From positions 1 to 45,541 of the forward strand of contig JAFTWV010000123.1 of NCBI GenBank assembly GCA_017465155.1: 45,541 nucleotides of DNA, written 5' to 3'. The translations under genes were made by a program, and so were the position numbers. Positions 8,413-16,226 of the stretch are shown here, in pieces. Source of the stretch: Clostridia bacterium (GTDB taxonomy: Bacteria; Bacillota; Clostridia; Christensenellales; Aristaeellaceae). Within the stretch, counting starts at the first letter, position 1. Each line of letters opens with the position of its first letter. The notes under the pieces were generated by a model, which searched no databases, had not been told where the DNA came from, and worked only from the letters and a program-made list of their open reading frames with translations.

Positions 8413-8514
8413 TTACGAAAAGCGCATCTGATTTTCGGCACAGCAACGCATGCTCATGCGGCACATGCACATGGGCATCATCATGTTGATCATGGCGTTG
8501 CGGTCGAACTTCAT
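8413..8514 (-). CDS. methionine/cysteine-rich leader peptide of metNIQ, 33 aa
   Basis: A short ORF between a consensus promoter and the attenuator. ATG 8514 has the ribosome site AAGGGAG about 9 nt upstream; stop TAA is at 8413-8415. The peptide begins MKFDRNAMIN, continues MMMPMCMCRMSMRCC and ends in NQMRFS. Ten of 33 residues are Met and four are Cys. There is no signal peptide and no family recognised. Placement and composition match ribosome-mediated attenuation: stalling at Met codons when charged Met-tRNA is scarce would let metN be transcribed. Near its 3' end TCAGATGC (8424-8431) is complementary to the terminator loop and 5' arm (8340-8347), offering an antiterminator pairing that a ribosome at the stop codon would block. 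An alternative is a metal-binding Met/Cys peptide. Confidence 0.75.
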   Translation of the reverse strand: MKFDRNAMINMMMPMCMCRMSMRCCAENQMRFS

Positions 8515-8548
8515 CAGCGCTTTCTCCCTTCTTCAGGTGTTGTATACA

Positions 8549-8578
8549 AGCATAACATATGCCCGGCGGCTTTGTCAA
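8549..8578 (-). promoter_or_regulatory. promoter of the metNIQ leader
   Basis: TTGACA (8573-8578), 18-bp spacer, TATGCT (8549-8554) on the minus strand. The predicted transcript start near 8541 leaves about 27 nt before the leader ATG. No SAM-box or T-box motif is visible in the leader. Confidence 0.75.
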
Positions 8579-8677
8579 CCCTAAATGACGGATTTGGCGT
8601 TTTTTTGCATTTGTTTCTTTGCGTGTATGGCAACAGCTGCATATCTTGAAAATCTGCTGGAAAATCTCCCCTTCCTC

Positions 8678-8706
8678 TTGCTTTCTGCTGCCTGAACCGC
8701 TACAAT
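8678..8706 (+). promoter_or_regulatory. promoter of the L,D-transpeptidase gene
   Basis: TTGCTT (8678-8683), 17-bp spacer, TACAAT (8701-8706), about 33 bp before ATG 8739. Confidence 0.7.
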
Positions 8707-8738
8707 AGCTGTGTACGAATACATGATGAGGTATGCCC

Positions 8739-10550
8739 ATGAAACAATTGCTTGCATTCCTGCTGCTTACGGTCATGCTGCTGCCCTGCGCGGTGCTGGC
8801 GGAATCCAACGCCGTTCCTATGGACGAATACGATGATGAAATCGAAATCGTCCCCGTGGACGACTACGGCGATGAAGACGAGGTCGTCATCATGGATGAT
8901 AACGGCAGCACTGCCCTGCCGACGTATCAGCCGCTGATCTACGGCGCTTTCGGCGAAGGGGTTGCAGAGCTCCAGCTGAAGCTGGCCGAGCTGCATTACT
9001 ATGACGGCGAGATTACCGGCTCCTATGGCGATCTGACCCGTGCGGCAGTCAAGGCCTTCCAGTCGGATTTCAGCCTGCTGCAGACTGGCGAGGCCGATGC
9101 AGAGACTCAGGAGCTTCTCTTCTCCACGAGATACCGTCCGCTGCGTCTGGGCTGCACGGGCGAGGACGTACGTCTGCTGCAGGTACGTCTCACAGCGCTG
9201 GGCTATTACAGCAGCAAGCTCAGCGGCACCTATCTGCCTTCCACGCAGGAAGCGGTGTACAATTTCCAGATGTGCAGCGGCGAAATCCCCACCGGCCAGG
9301 CTGATGTTGATACCCTGACGCTCCTGTACAGTGAGGATGCAGTGAGCTATGCGGAAGGCATGGCTTCCCTGCCCGACGTCACCCCCGCCCCCACGGCTCT
9401 GGACATGCTGGACGCAGCCCCCCTCACACCTGCGCCGACGGTCGAATACACCAAGACCCTGCGTTATGAGGACAAAGGTACGCTGGTCAAGACACTCCAG
9501 CAGCGCCTGACTGATCTGGGGTATTATGAAGGCAATATCTCCGGCAACTTCCTTGGCCACACCCGCAACGCAGTCAAGGCCTTTCAGACACAGAACGCCC
9601 TGAAGGCTGACGGCGTCGTCGGCGAGCAGACCTGGAACGCCCTGTTCAACGACCCGGACGCCCGTTCCGTCGACGACGCGCCCAAGCCCACACCGGAACC
9701 TACGCCTGTGCCCTACGCCATCACCGTCGACGTGAACAATCAGGTCACCACCGTTTATGGTCTGGATGAGAACGGCGAATATACGAAGGTTGTCCGGCAG
9801 ATGCTATGCTCCACGGGCACCCGCTCTGCCCCCAGCGATGTGGGCGACTGGGTGCTCACCGGCCGCACAGCCCGTTGGTGCTACTTCCCCAAGTGGGGCG
9901 GCCATGCCCAGTACTGGACAAAGATCAACGAATCCATCGCCTTCCACAGCGTTATTTACAGCCAGGTGGACAACATGGCCCTGAAGGTCTCCAGCTACAA
10001 GAACCTTGGCAAGCGCGCCTCCCACGGCTGCATCCGCCTGACCGTTGCCGACGCAAAGTGGATTTACTACAACTGCGGCGCTGGCGTGGTGGTTACCATC
10101 ACGGAGGATCTGCCTGCCGATCCGGAGCTGCGCGCCGCGCTCAAGTTGCCTGGGCTCGATTACAGCTGTATGCTGCCCATCATCACCCCCGCACCCACGG
10201 CAGCACCTGAGTATGTCTCCGGCGCAAAACCGCCCATGCCCTTCAAGACCCTTAAAAAGAACAGCTCCGGCGAGGCGGTTTACTGGCTGCAGTGCAAGCT
10301 CAAGGAGCTGGGCTACTACAACGGCTATGTGTCCGGCACGTATCTGGGCGGCACGGTAAACGCCGTCAAGGCCTTCCAGAAAGCCAACGGTCTGACCGCT
10401 AATGGCACCGCAGATGAAAAGACCCTGCGCAAGATCTATGCACAGGAGCTTGCCACTGCAGCGCCCTCCCCGACAGTCTCTCGCACGCCCAATGCGACAC
10501 CTTCCTTCACCCCCGCGCCTGCCCCGACGGCTACGCCTGCCGCTCAATAA
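8739..10550 (+). CDS. secreted L,D-transpeptidase with four peptidoglycan-binding domains
   Basis: A 603-aa cell-wall cross-linking enzyme. Order: signal peptide (cleavage near VLA-ES), acidic linker rich in D/E/Y, three PG_binding_1 repeats (about residues 62-125, 133-195 and 240-305; each with LGYY or LHYY and AVKAFQ-type cores), a YkuD catalytic domain (about 325-465) with the SHGCIRL motif (H429, C431), a fourth PG_binding_1 repeat (about 500-565) and a Pro/Thr tail. YkuD enzymes make 3-3 cross-links or attach proteins to peptidoglycan; four binding modules suggest firm wall anchoring. ATG 8739 is preferred over 8733 because GAGG lies 7-8 nt before it. Confidence 0.92.
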   Translation: MKQLLAFLLLTVMLLPCAVLAESNAVPMDEYDDEIEIVPVDDYGDEDEVVIMDDNGSTALPTYQPLIYGAFGEGVAELQLKLAELHYYDGEITGSYGDLTRAAVKAFQSDFSLLQTGEADAETQELLFSTRYRPLRLGCTGEDVRLLQVRLTALGYYSSKLSGTYLPSTQEAVYNFQMCSGEIPTGQADVDTLTLLYSEDAVSYAEGMASLPDVTPAPTALDMLDAAPLTPAPTVEYTKTLRYEDKGTLVKTLQQRLTDLGYYEGNISGNFLGHTRNAVKAFQTQNALKADGVVGEQTWNALFNDPDARSVDDAPKPTPEPTPVPYAITVDVNNQVTTVYGLDENGEYTKVVRQMLCSTGTRSAPSDVGDWVLTGRTARWCYFPKWGGHAQYWTKINESIAFHSVIYSQVDNMALKVSSYKNLGKRASHGCIRLTVADAKWIYYNCGAGVVVTITEDLPADPELRAALKLPGLDYSCMLPIITPAPTAAPEYVSGAKPPMPFKTLKKNSSGEAVYWLQCKLKELGYYNGYVSGTYLGGTVNAVKAFQKANGLTANGTADEKTLRKIYAQELATAAPSPTVSRTPNATPSFTPAPAPTATPAAQ

Positions 10551-10560
10551 TAACAGCACA

Positions 10561-10607
10561 CCGCCGCCTGTCCAATGCACATACCGGACAGGCGGCGGGT
10601 ATTTTTA
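10561..10607 (+). terminator. strong intrinsic terminator
   Basis: Perfect 13-bp stem (10561-10573 with 10586-10598) followed by a T-rich tail (10600-10607). It closes the transpeptidase gene and lies just before the convergent HTH gene's stop. Confidence 0.85.
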
Positions 10608-10802
10608 TTCCTCTGGCCAGAACAATTCATCGAGCGTTTTGTCCAATGCCTTGCAGATGGCAATGCATAGCTTCAGCGTCGGGTTGTAGCTCCCGGATTC
10701 GATCAGTCCGATGGTCTGCCTTGTCACACCCAGCAGGACAGCCAGCTGCTCCTGCGACAGATCCTTTTCAATGCGGGCGATTTTCATGCGTTTATTCTTC
10801 AT
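10605..10802 (-). CDS. small XRE-family regulator
   Basis: A 65-aa Cro/CI-type DNA-binding protein consisting only of the helix-turn-helix (SQEQLAVLLGVTRQTIGLIESG) and a short C-terminus ending ELFWPEE. This minimal form is common in Firmicutes beside a membrane protein gene. ATG 10802 overlaps the end of the membrane protein gene (stop 10792), suggesting translational coupling. Likely target: its own operon promoter, which carries repeated TTGCATT motifs. Confidence 0.85.
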   Translation of the reverse strand: MKNKRMKIARIEKDLSQEQLAVLLGVTRQTIGLIESGSYNPTLKLCIAICKALDKTLDELFWPEE

Positions 10803-11496
10803 CAGCAGCATCCTCACCCGCATCATCCATGCGTGTTTCTGCTTCCGCTACGGCCTGATCTGCCGCCTTTTCGCCGCGCTTCATCATGGCGCTGAACATC
10901 ACGTAGAACAGCGTACCCCAGACCGCGCCCATCATCAGCACCTGCACAAGACCCGAAGGCTGGAACGAGCCATCCTTGAAGCAGGAAGGACCACCAATCA
11001 CCACGCCAAAGAACACAGCACCCAGCACCGTCCCCTTCAGCAAACGCGCCTTGCCTGCCTTTTCCTGCTGGCGGCCACCCCAGAGCAGCAGTCCCTGCCG
11101 CAAGCTCTTCACGGTGATGACCACCGCCGGGAGCCCCCAGACCAGCACATAGGGCGCATACCACCAGAGGTTCCTACCGTCGCTGAACGCCAGCAGAAAC
11201 TCACCGAACACCAGCAGCCAGAACATCGCCATGAACAGCTTCGTCAGGCAGGCGTCGTCAATTTCCCGCAGCACCTCGTCCTTTGCGCCCCACAAGCCCT
11301 TTGCCGTACGCAGAATGGCCATACCGCCAAGACCCACAGCCAGCACCAGCAAGTCGAGGATGCACTGCATCAGCCCTGCCCCCAGTACCAGCTTCACAAT
11401 CAGCACCGACAATTGCAGGGCAAGCATCAGCCAGTACATCCTTGCCGTCATGGCGTTGGTCTCCCTTGCAAGTCTTTCGTCCACGATCTTCCTCAT
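10792..11496 (-). CDS. membrane protein paired with the small XRE regulator
   Basis: A 234-aa protein with about six membrane segments in three pairs (about 22-40, 46-64, 88-104, 112-130, 155-170 and 183-200) and an acidic C-terminal tail (DDAGEDAADEE). No catalytic motif recognised. Membrane protein followed by a 65-70-aa XRE regulator is a recurrent Firmicute pair of unknown function. GGGAGG is 6-7 nt upstream of the ATG. Confidence 0.75.
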   Translation of the reverse strand: MRKIVDERLARETNAMTARMYWLMLALQLSVLIVKLVLGAGLMQCILDLLVLAVGLGGMAILRTAKGLWGAKDEVLREIDDACLTKLFMAMFWLLVFGEFLLAFSDGRNLWWYAPYVLVWGLPAVVITVKSLRQGLLLWGGRQQEKAGKARLLKGTVLGAVFFGVVIGGPSCFKDGSFQPSGLVQVLMMGAVWGTLFYVMFSAMMKRGEKAADQAVAEAETRMDDAGEDAADEE

Positions 11497-11560
11497 TGCA
11501 GGTTCCTCCCGTCACAATTACATCAATTCTCACATCGGCGCATCACCCGCCGACATGAAC

Positions 11561-11604
11561 AGTATATCACATTATCTTGCATTACGCAATATATATTTTG
11601 CATT
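11561..11604 (-). promoter_or_regulatory. promoter with TTGCATT direct repeats (candidate XRE operator)
   Basis: Minus-strand TTGCGT (11584-11589), 17-bp spacer, TATACT (11561-11566). Plus-strand TTGCATT occurs at 11577-11583 and 11598-11604, exactly 21 bp apart (two helical turns), and the first lies in a TTGC-N5-GCAA palindrome (11577-11589) over the -35 box. This suits binding by the co-encoded HTH protein. Confidence 0.6.
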
Positions 11605-11613
11605 TTGTTTGAT

Positions 11614-11647
11614 AAAAAAAGCGTGCCAGCAAGTAAAGCTGACACGC
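11614..11647 (-). terminator. terminator of the moxR-DUF58-transglutaminase operon
   Basis: On the minus strand GCGTGTCAGC pairs with GCTGGCACGC (10 bp including one G-U), followed by TTTTTTT (11614-11620). Confidence 0.85.
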
Positions 11648-11667
11648 AAGCGAAACTTTTGTCAGGC

Positions 11668-13986
11668 TCACGCCGTGATATCATGGGAACGACGAGGCAT
11701 GAAAGCCCGCTGTAGGGCAAGGAGGATGCGCTGACCGATGTTCAGGCGGCGGCAGATCACCTCGTAGGCACGGCGGAATGCATCAATCTCACCGGGTTCC
11801 GGAATGGCATGACCATAGAACATCAGCGATTCCGTTTCGCCAAGAGCCTGCAGCGACAGCGGCAGCTTGCCCGATGCATCTACGCGGCGGAAGAAGGCAA
11901 TCGGCGTTTCGCTCTCAAGGCGCACCAAATCCAGCATCCGCAGTCCATCATGCACCGCCTGCGCCCATACCAGCCAACGGGCAAAGGGCTTCTTCTGGCG
12001 GCCGGCGCGAATATCGGGACGGGTGAACAGCACGCGTATAGCCGCAGCCGCCATCAGCATCAGAACCAGCAGCAGCCACCATAGCGCCGACGCAGCCTTT
12101 TCATTCCGCTGCACGTGGCCTTGCTCATCATCCGGAGCCTGCTGGATATCCGGTGTTTCCGTCGGCACGGACTGCTCCGTGTTCGGCGTGGGACTCGGGG
12201 TTTGGACAGGTTCGGGCGACTGTGTAGGGGTGGCAGTCGGTTCAGGCGACTGCTCGGGAGGATTCGGGGCATCGGGGAGCTGGTCGGGAGAGATATAGGT
12301 GGTTTCAGCGCTCCAGGGTGTTGCATCAAAAGTCAGCCAGCCAAAGCCCTTGAAGTAGACCTCTGTCCAGGCATGTCCCTCCCTGCCGGTCACGATGGCC
12401 TTTCCCTCGGCGTCAGGGCTGGCAAGATAGCCCTCCACATAGCGTGCAGGCAATCCGACCATCCGGCACAGCACCGTCATCGCGGATGCAAAATAAGTGC
12501 AGTAACCTTCCTTCTCCAGCAACAGGAAGGTGGATACAAAATCCAGTTCCGGGGGCTGCTCAGCCACATCCAGCTTGTAGGTATAGTTACCGGCAAGATA
12601 CTGCTGCAGCGCCCATGCCATTTCATAGGGTGTGTCAGCACCCGCCACGGCTTCGTAGGCAATGTCGTAGACCGCCTGCTCCAGATGGCCGGGCAATGCG
12701 CGGTAGGTGCGGTTCACGTATTCCCAGTTGTCATCAGTCGCATTTTCACAGGCACTCACAAGGGCTTCCACACCGGTATCCCCCGCACGATACAGGGGCG
12801 CTTCCACCGTCCAGACGTCCCCCAACGTAAGGTTACGGGTCGCAAAAATTTCGCTTCCCATGTTGAAATAAGGGGTCAGGTCTCCCTCTGCTTCCAGCGA
12901 ACGCACCCGTTGGGGCACAAACATGCTCGACGCGCTGTCTGCCAGCATGCGCACAGTGATGGTGTAGGGCTGCAGAATGCCTGTTGCGCCAAGATCGGCA
13001 ACCTCCGGCCGCTCCATATCGAAAGCCGCTGCCTTCGCATTCTGCCATCTGCTGCTTTCCCAGAGGTACCGCCGCCCGCCGGTTTCATCCACCCATGAGC
13101 GTCCTGTATAAACATTCTTGACCACGCCGCGCAGATACGTCTTACGGGGCGTAATCACGACCATCACGGGGTTCTCATGGGGCTCAGCCGGGCCGCCCAG
13201 CTGATTCTGTCCCTGCGGATAATAGCCCTCCGTGGCCAGCGAGAACACATCGCGCGGATCAGTAAAAAAGAAGATATCGTAAATTTTCTGCCGGAGGGCG
13301 TCAGCTGCGTCCTTGAGAGGCGGAATCGTCGCGCCGCCCACAGCCACGCCGGTAAAGCTGATGACCGTCGTCACGACCGCCAAAGGCAGCACACGGAATG
13401 TGCGGATATCATCGTCACCGGATTGCAGCAGGAGCGTCACACAGGCGACCACCGAGGGCAGAAGCGCCCACAGCACGTGCGTCTGATCCCCCAGCCAAAG
13501 CAGCACCACCGCCAGCAGCAGCAGAATCAGCGCTGGATAAGCCCCTGCACTCCGGTACGTGACAAAGAAGGACGCCGCTGCGCACAGCACGCAGATCATC
13601 GCTGCGGCCTCGCCTGCCACAAGCGGAAGCGCAGTCTTCAAGCCGGACATATGCAGCACTGTGGCCTGCATAACCTCCACGACCGTCCCCATTCCGCCCA
13701 GCGTCAGCCAGCCTACGCCGCCGACCAGCGCTGCGCCGGTCAGTACCCACGCAGCCCTGCGGTTCATGGACGCTGCCGTCATAATTGCAGTCATAGCTGT
13801 CAGCAGCGCTGCCGCCATCCATCCATAACGGAGCAGCCCCGTCACGCCCAGCAGCATCAGCACCATACCAAGGGCAAACAGCAGCGCAACCGCCCCATGG
13901 GCCAGCGCTTCACGAAGCCTGCTTTGCAGATGAGACACCTCCTTAACCCCTGTTTCAAGCCGTGCCAGCTTTCGCCGCCGCGGCAT
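11668..13986 (-). CDS. membrane transglutaminase-like protein (TgpA type)
   Basis: A 772-aa protein: about seven N-terminal membrane segments in the first 210 residues, a TgpA-type extracytoplasmic region (TPRKTYLRGVVKNVYTG), a transglutaminase core with the Cys-His-Asp triad (GYCTYFASAM; EGHAWTEVYF; FDATPW), a Pro/Thr/Ser linker rich in PEPT/PTPTQS, one C-terminal membrane segment and a cytoplasmic domain (DUF4129-like). Together with DUF58 and MoxR genes this is the widespread cluster thought to modify or assemble envelope proteins. ATG 13986 is chosen for AGGAGG 4 nt upstream; it overlaps the DUF58 gene's last codons only by 18 bp the other way (gap 17 bp). Confidence 0.9.
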   Translation of the reverse strand: MPRRRKLARLETGVKEVSHLQSRLREALAHGAVALLFALGMVLMLLGVTGLLRYGWMAAALLTAMTAIMTAASMNRRAAWVLTGAALVGGVGWLTLGGMGTVVEVMQATVLHMSGLKTALPLVAGEAAAMICVLCAAASFFVTYRSAGAYPALILLLLAVVLLWLGDQTHVLWALLPSVVACVTLLLQSGDDDIRTFRVLPLAVVTTVISFTGVAVGGATIPPLKDAADALRQKIYDIFFFTDPRDVFSLATEGYYPQGQNQLGGPAEPHENPVMVVITPRKTYLRGVVKNVYTGRSWVDETGGRRYLWESSRWQNAKAAAFDMERPEVADLGATGILQPYTITVRMLADSASSMFVPQRVRSLEAEGDLTPYFNMGSEIFATRNLTLGDVWTVEAPLYRAGDTGVEALVSACENATDDNWEYVNRTYRALPGHLEQAVYDIAYEAVAGADTPYEMAWALQQYLAGNYTYKLDVAEQPPELDFVSTFLLLEKEGYCTYFASAMTVLCRMVGLPARYVEGYLASPDAEGKAIVTGREGHAWTEVYFKGFGWLTFDATPWSAETTYISPDQLPDAPNPPEQSPEPTATPTQSPEPVQTPSPTPNTEQSVPTETPDIQQAPDDEQGHVQRNEKAASALWWLLLVLMLMAAAAIRVLFTRPDIRAGRQKKPFARWLVWAQAVHDGLRMLDLVRLESETPIAFFRRVDASGKLPLSLQALGETESLMFYGHAIPEPGEIDAFRRAYEVICRRLNIGQRILLALQRAFMPRRSHDITA

Positions 13987-14003
13987 CCTCCCTCCTGCAG
14001 CGC

Positions 14004-15158
14004 TTACATGGCTGCCGGAGTCACATAGCATACCTCCACCCCGGCGCTCTGCAGCTTGGTAATCATCGGCAGCAGCTGCGCATCATCAGGGGTAAAGGTC
14101 ACCAGATAAAAACGTACATAGGGCCCCATGCGGCGCATGGACATCATCACATCAACCATGCGGGAATTGAGTCGGGCCGCGATCACAACCGTACTGCCCA
14201 CCTTGCGCATCCGCCGCAATTCCAGCAGCAGCACACGTTCAAACTTGTCTCCGGCAGAAAAGTCTGCCCGGGCAAGCGCTTCCAGGATGACCGGCATGCC
14301 CATCCCCTTGTCCAGCTCGATAGGATGCTCGCCCAGCAGCGGAAGCTTCGCCGGATGACCGGTACGGGTGTTTTCCTGCATGACAGAGGCTGCCGTTTCC
14401 AGCAGCGCGTCGCGTACATCAAGCTCGGCCTCCGCATGCTGCTGCTTCGGAGGCTTCGAGCAGTCCATCAGCACCAGTGCATCGGGCATGACGGGCTCCT
14501 CAAACCGGCGCACCATCAGCTCCTGCTTGCGCATGGACAGCTTCCAGTGGATCTTCTTCATCGCATCGCCCTGCTGGTAGGCGCGCACCTCCGCGGGGCT
14601 TGTGATATCCTCAGACGCTCTTGCCATCGTTTCGCTGCCAGAGTCACCTGCTGCGTAGGTCAGTTCACCCACGTCGAAGGGCAGCGGCAGCACAATCAGC
14701 TCGCCGCCCACTGTTTCCGGAACGACCCGCGCACTGCACAGCCCGAACAGATCAGTAACCGTCACCGCTTTCACGCCGGGACTGCTCACACCGATATGCG
14801 CCGCATGGAAGGGCAGCGTCAGCTTCTGCGGGCGACCCGGCACAGCGTTCAGGCGAATGGTCTGCTCCGGCTTGTCCGGCCCGGCAGACACCTCCACCTG
14901 CAAGGGCGCGATGGGAATCAATCCCCGGTAGCTCAGGGCAACCTCCAGCTGCACGTCGTCTCCGCGCTGCACGATGTGATCCGTCAATCCCGAGGATACC
15001 GTCAGCGTTCCGGCCGCACGCCGCACGCCCAGGATGCTCGATGCGCACAGCAGAATAATCAGCATCGCCCCCGTCAGGAAGACAGGGCTGCCCGTGGAAA
15101 AGGCCGCCGCCAGCAGCGAAAAGGTCACCAGCGACGGCATCGTCATGCGAATCTTCAT
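14004..15158 (-). CDS. DUF58 domain protein
   Basis: A 384-aa protein with two N-terminal membrane segments (about 8-42), a beta-sandwich region and then the DUF58 signature with VRAYQQGDAMKKIHWK, followed by KQELMVRRFEEP (about 195-225), and a vWA-like fold with MDCS. Partner of the MoxR ATPase in a chaperone-like pair. The ATG overlaps the moxR TGA (ATGA), so translation is coupled; the ribosome site is weak. Confidence 0.92.
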   Translation of the reverse strand: MKIRMTMPSLVTFSLLAAAFSTGSPVFLTGAMLIILLCASSILGVRRAAGTLTVSSGLTDHIVQRGDDVQLEVALSYRGLIPIAPLQVEVSAGPDKPEQTIRLNAVPGRPQKLTLPFHAAHIGVSSPGVKAVTVTDLFGLCSARVVPETVGGELIVLPLPFDVGELTYAAGDSGSETMARASEDITSPAEVRAYQQGDAMKKIHWKLSMRKQELMVRRFEEPVMPDALVLMDCSKPPKQQHAEAELDVRDALLETAASVMQENTRTGHPAKLPLLGEHPIELDKGMGMPVILEALARADFSAGDKFERVLLLELRRMRKVGSTVVIAARLNSRMVDVMMSMRRMGPYVRFYLVTFTPDDAQLLPMITKLQSAGVEVCYVTPAAM

Positions 15159-16099
15159 AGCTTCACCGGCACGGGGACGTTCTTGAGCACCCGATGCACG
15201 ACACTCTGGGCGGTAATGCCCTTCATGCGCGCTTCAGGGCTGAGCACCAGTCGGTGGGCCAGCACAGGCAACGCCATGTGCTGTACGTCCTCGGGAATGA
15301 TATAGTCACGCCCGGCCAGCAGCGCACAGGCCTGCGCACCGTGAATCAGCGCGATGGCCGCACGGGTGGACGCGCCCAGCGACAGCGCAGGCTCCTGACG
15401 CGTCGCCGCTGCAATAGACGCCACATACATGCGCACCTCCGGCGAGCAGTAAACCTGCGTCACCATATCCTGCAATGCAAGAATATCCTCCGCCGAACAG
15501 ACAGGCTCAATGGTAGCCATGGGCTTGACCACGCCGGAATAGCGCTCCAGCACGTCCATTTCCTGCTCCACGGTCGGATAACCAATGGAGATGCGCAGGA
15601 AGAAGCGGTCCATCTGTGCCTCCGGCAGCGGATAGGTGCCCACGAATTCCCCTGGATTCTGGGTCGCCAGCACAATGAAGGGCTGGGGTACCGGATGGGT
15701 CACGCCGTCCACGGTAACCTGATGCTCCTCCATAACCTCCAGCAGCGCCGACTGGGTTTTGGGGCTGGTGCGGTTGATCTCATCCGCCAGCACCACCTGC
15801 GACATGACGGAGCCTTCCTTGTATTCCATTTCGCCCGTCTTGAAGTTGACCAGCGTGAAGCCTGTCACGTCCGAAGGCATCAGATCAGGCGTGAACTGAA
15901 TACGCCGGAAGGAGCATGCCAGGGACTTGGCCAGCGCGGACGCGAGCGTCGTCTTGCCTACGCCTGGCACGTCCTCAATCAGCACATGTCCCTTGCACAG
16001 GAGCGCGATCAGAGCGTACTCCACTGCTTCCTCCTTGCCGACGATTACCTTGCTGATATTGTCGAGCAGTGCGCCGATGATTCTGCGGGGCTGCTGCAT
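15155..16099 (-). CDS. MoxR-family AAA+ ATPase
   Basis: A 314-aa ATPase. Walker A DVPGVGKTT, Walker B LADEINRTSPKTQSALLE, sensor 1 ATQNP and pore/loop DRFFLR are visible. MoxR proteins act as assembly factors for vWA-containing partners, here the DUF58 protein downstream. ATG 16099 is set by AGGAGG 8 nt upstream. First gene of a three-gene operon with its own promoter. Confidence 0.95.
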   Translation of the reverse strand: MQQPRRIIGALLDNISKVIVGKEEAVEYALIALLCKGHVLIEDVPGVGKTTLASALAKSLACSFRRIQFTPDLMPSDVTGFTLVNFKTGEMEYKEGSVMSQVVLADEINRTSPKTQSALLEVMEEHQVTVDGVTHPVPQPFIVLATQNPGEFVGTYPLPEAQMDRFFLRISIGYPTVEQEMDVLERYSGVVKPMATIEPVCSAEDILALQDMVTQVYCSPEVRMYVASIAAATRQEPALSLGASTRAAIALIHGAQACALLAGRDYIIPEDVQHMALPVLAHRLVLSPEARMKGITAQSVVHRVLKNVPVPVKL

Positions 16100-16132
16100 G
16101 ATGATTTCCTCCTGAGAATAAAGAATGTCATT

Positions 16133-16161
16133 AGTATACCCCGAATCGGCAAATAATGCAA
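16133..16161 (-). promoter_or_regulatory. promoter of the moxR operon
   Basis: TTGCAT (16156-16161), 17-bp spacer, TATACT (16133-16138) on the minus strand. Confidence 0.75.
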
Positions 16162-16191
16162 GCCGTGCAGCCGGCGCTTCCGCAGCACAGC

Positions 16192-16218
16192 AAAAAAGGG
16201 ACGGAATCACTCCGCCCC
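16192..16218 (-). terminator. terminator of the GerMN gene
   Basis: On the minus strand GGGGCGGA pairs with TCCGTCCC (one G-U), loop GTGAT, followed by TTTTTT. Confidence 0.8.
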
Positions 16219-16226
16219 GCTCGCTA

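Noticed and set aside
8301-8548. SAM riboswitch or T-box upstream of metN
   Set aside because: No SAM-box core, no T-box AGGGTGG-ACCGCG motif and no specifier loop were found; the terminator is preceded by a translated-looking Met-rich ORF instead.
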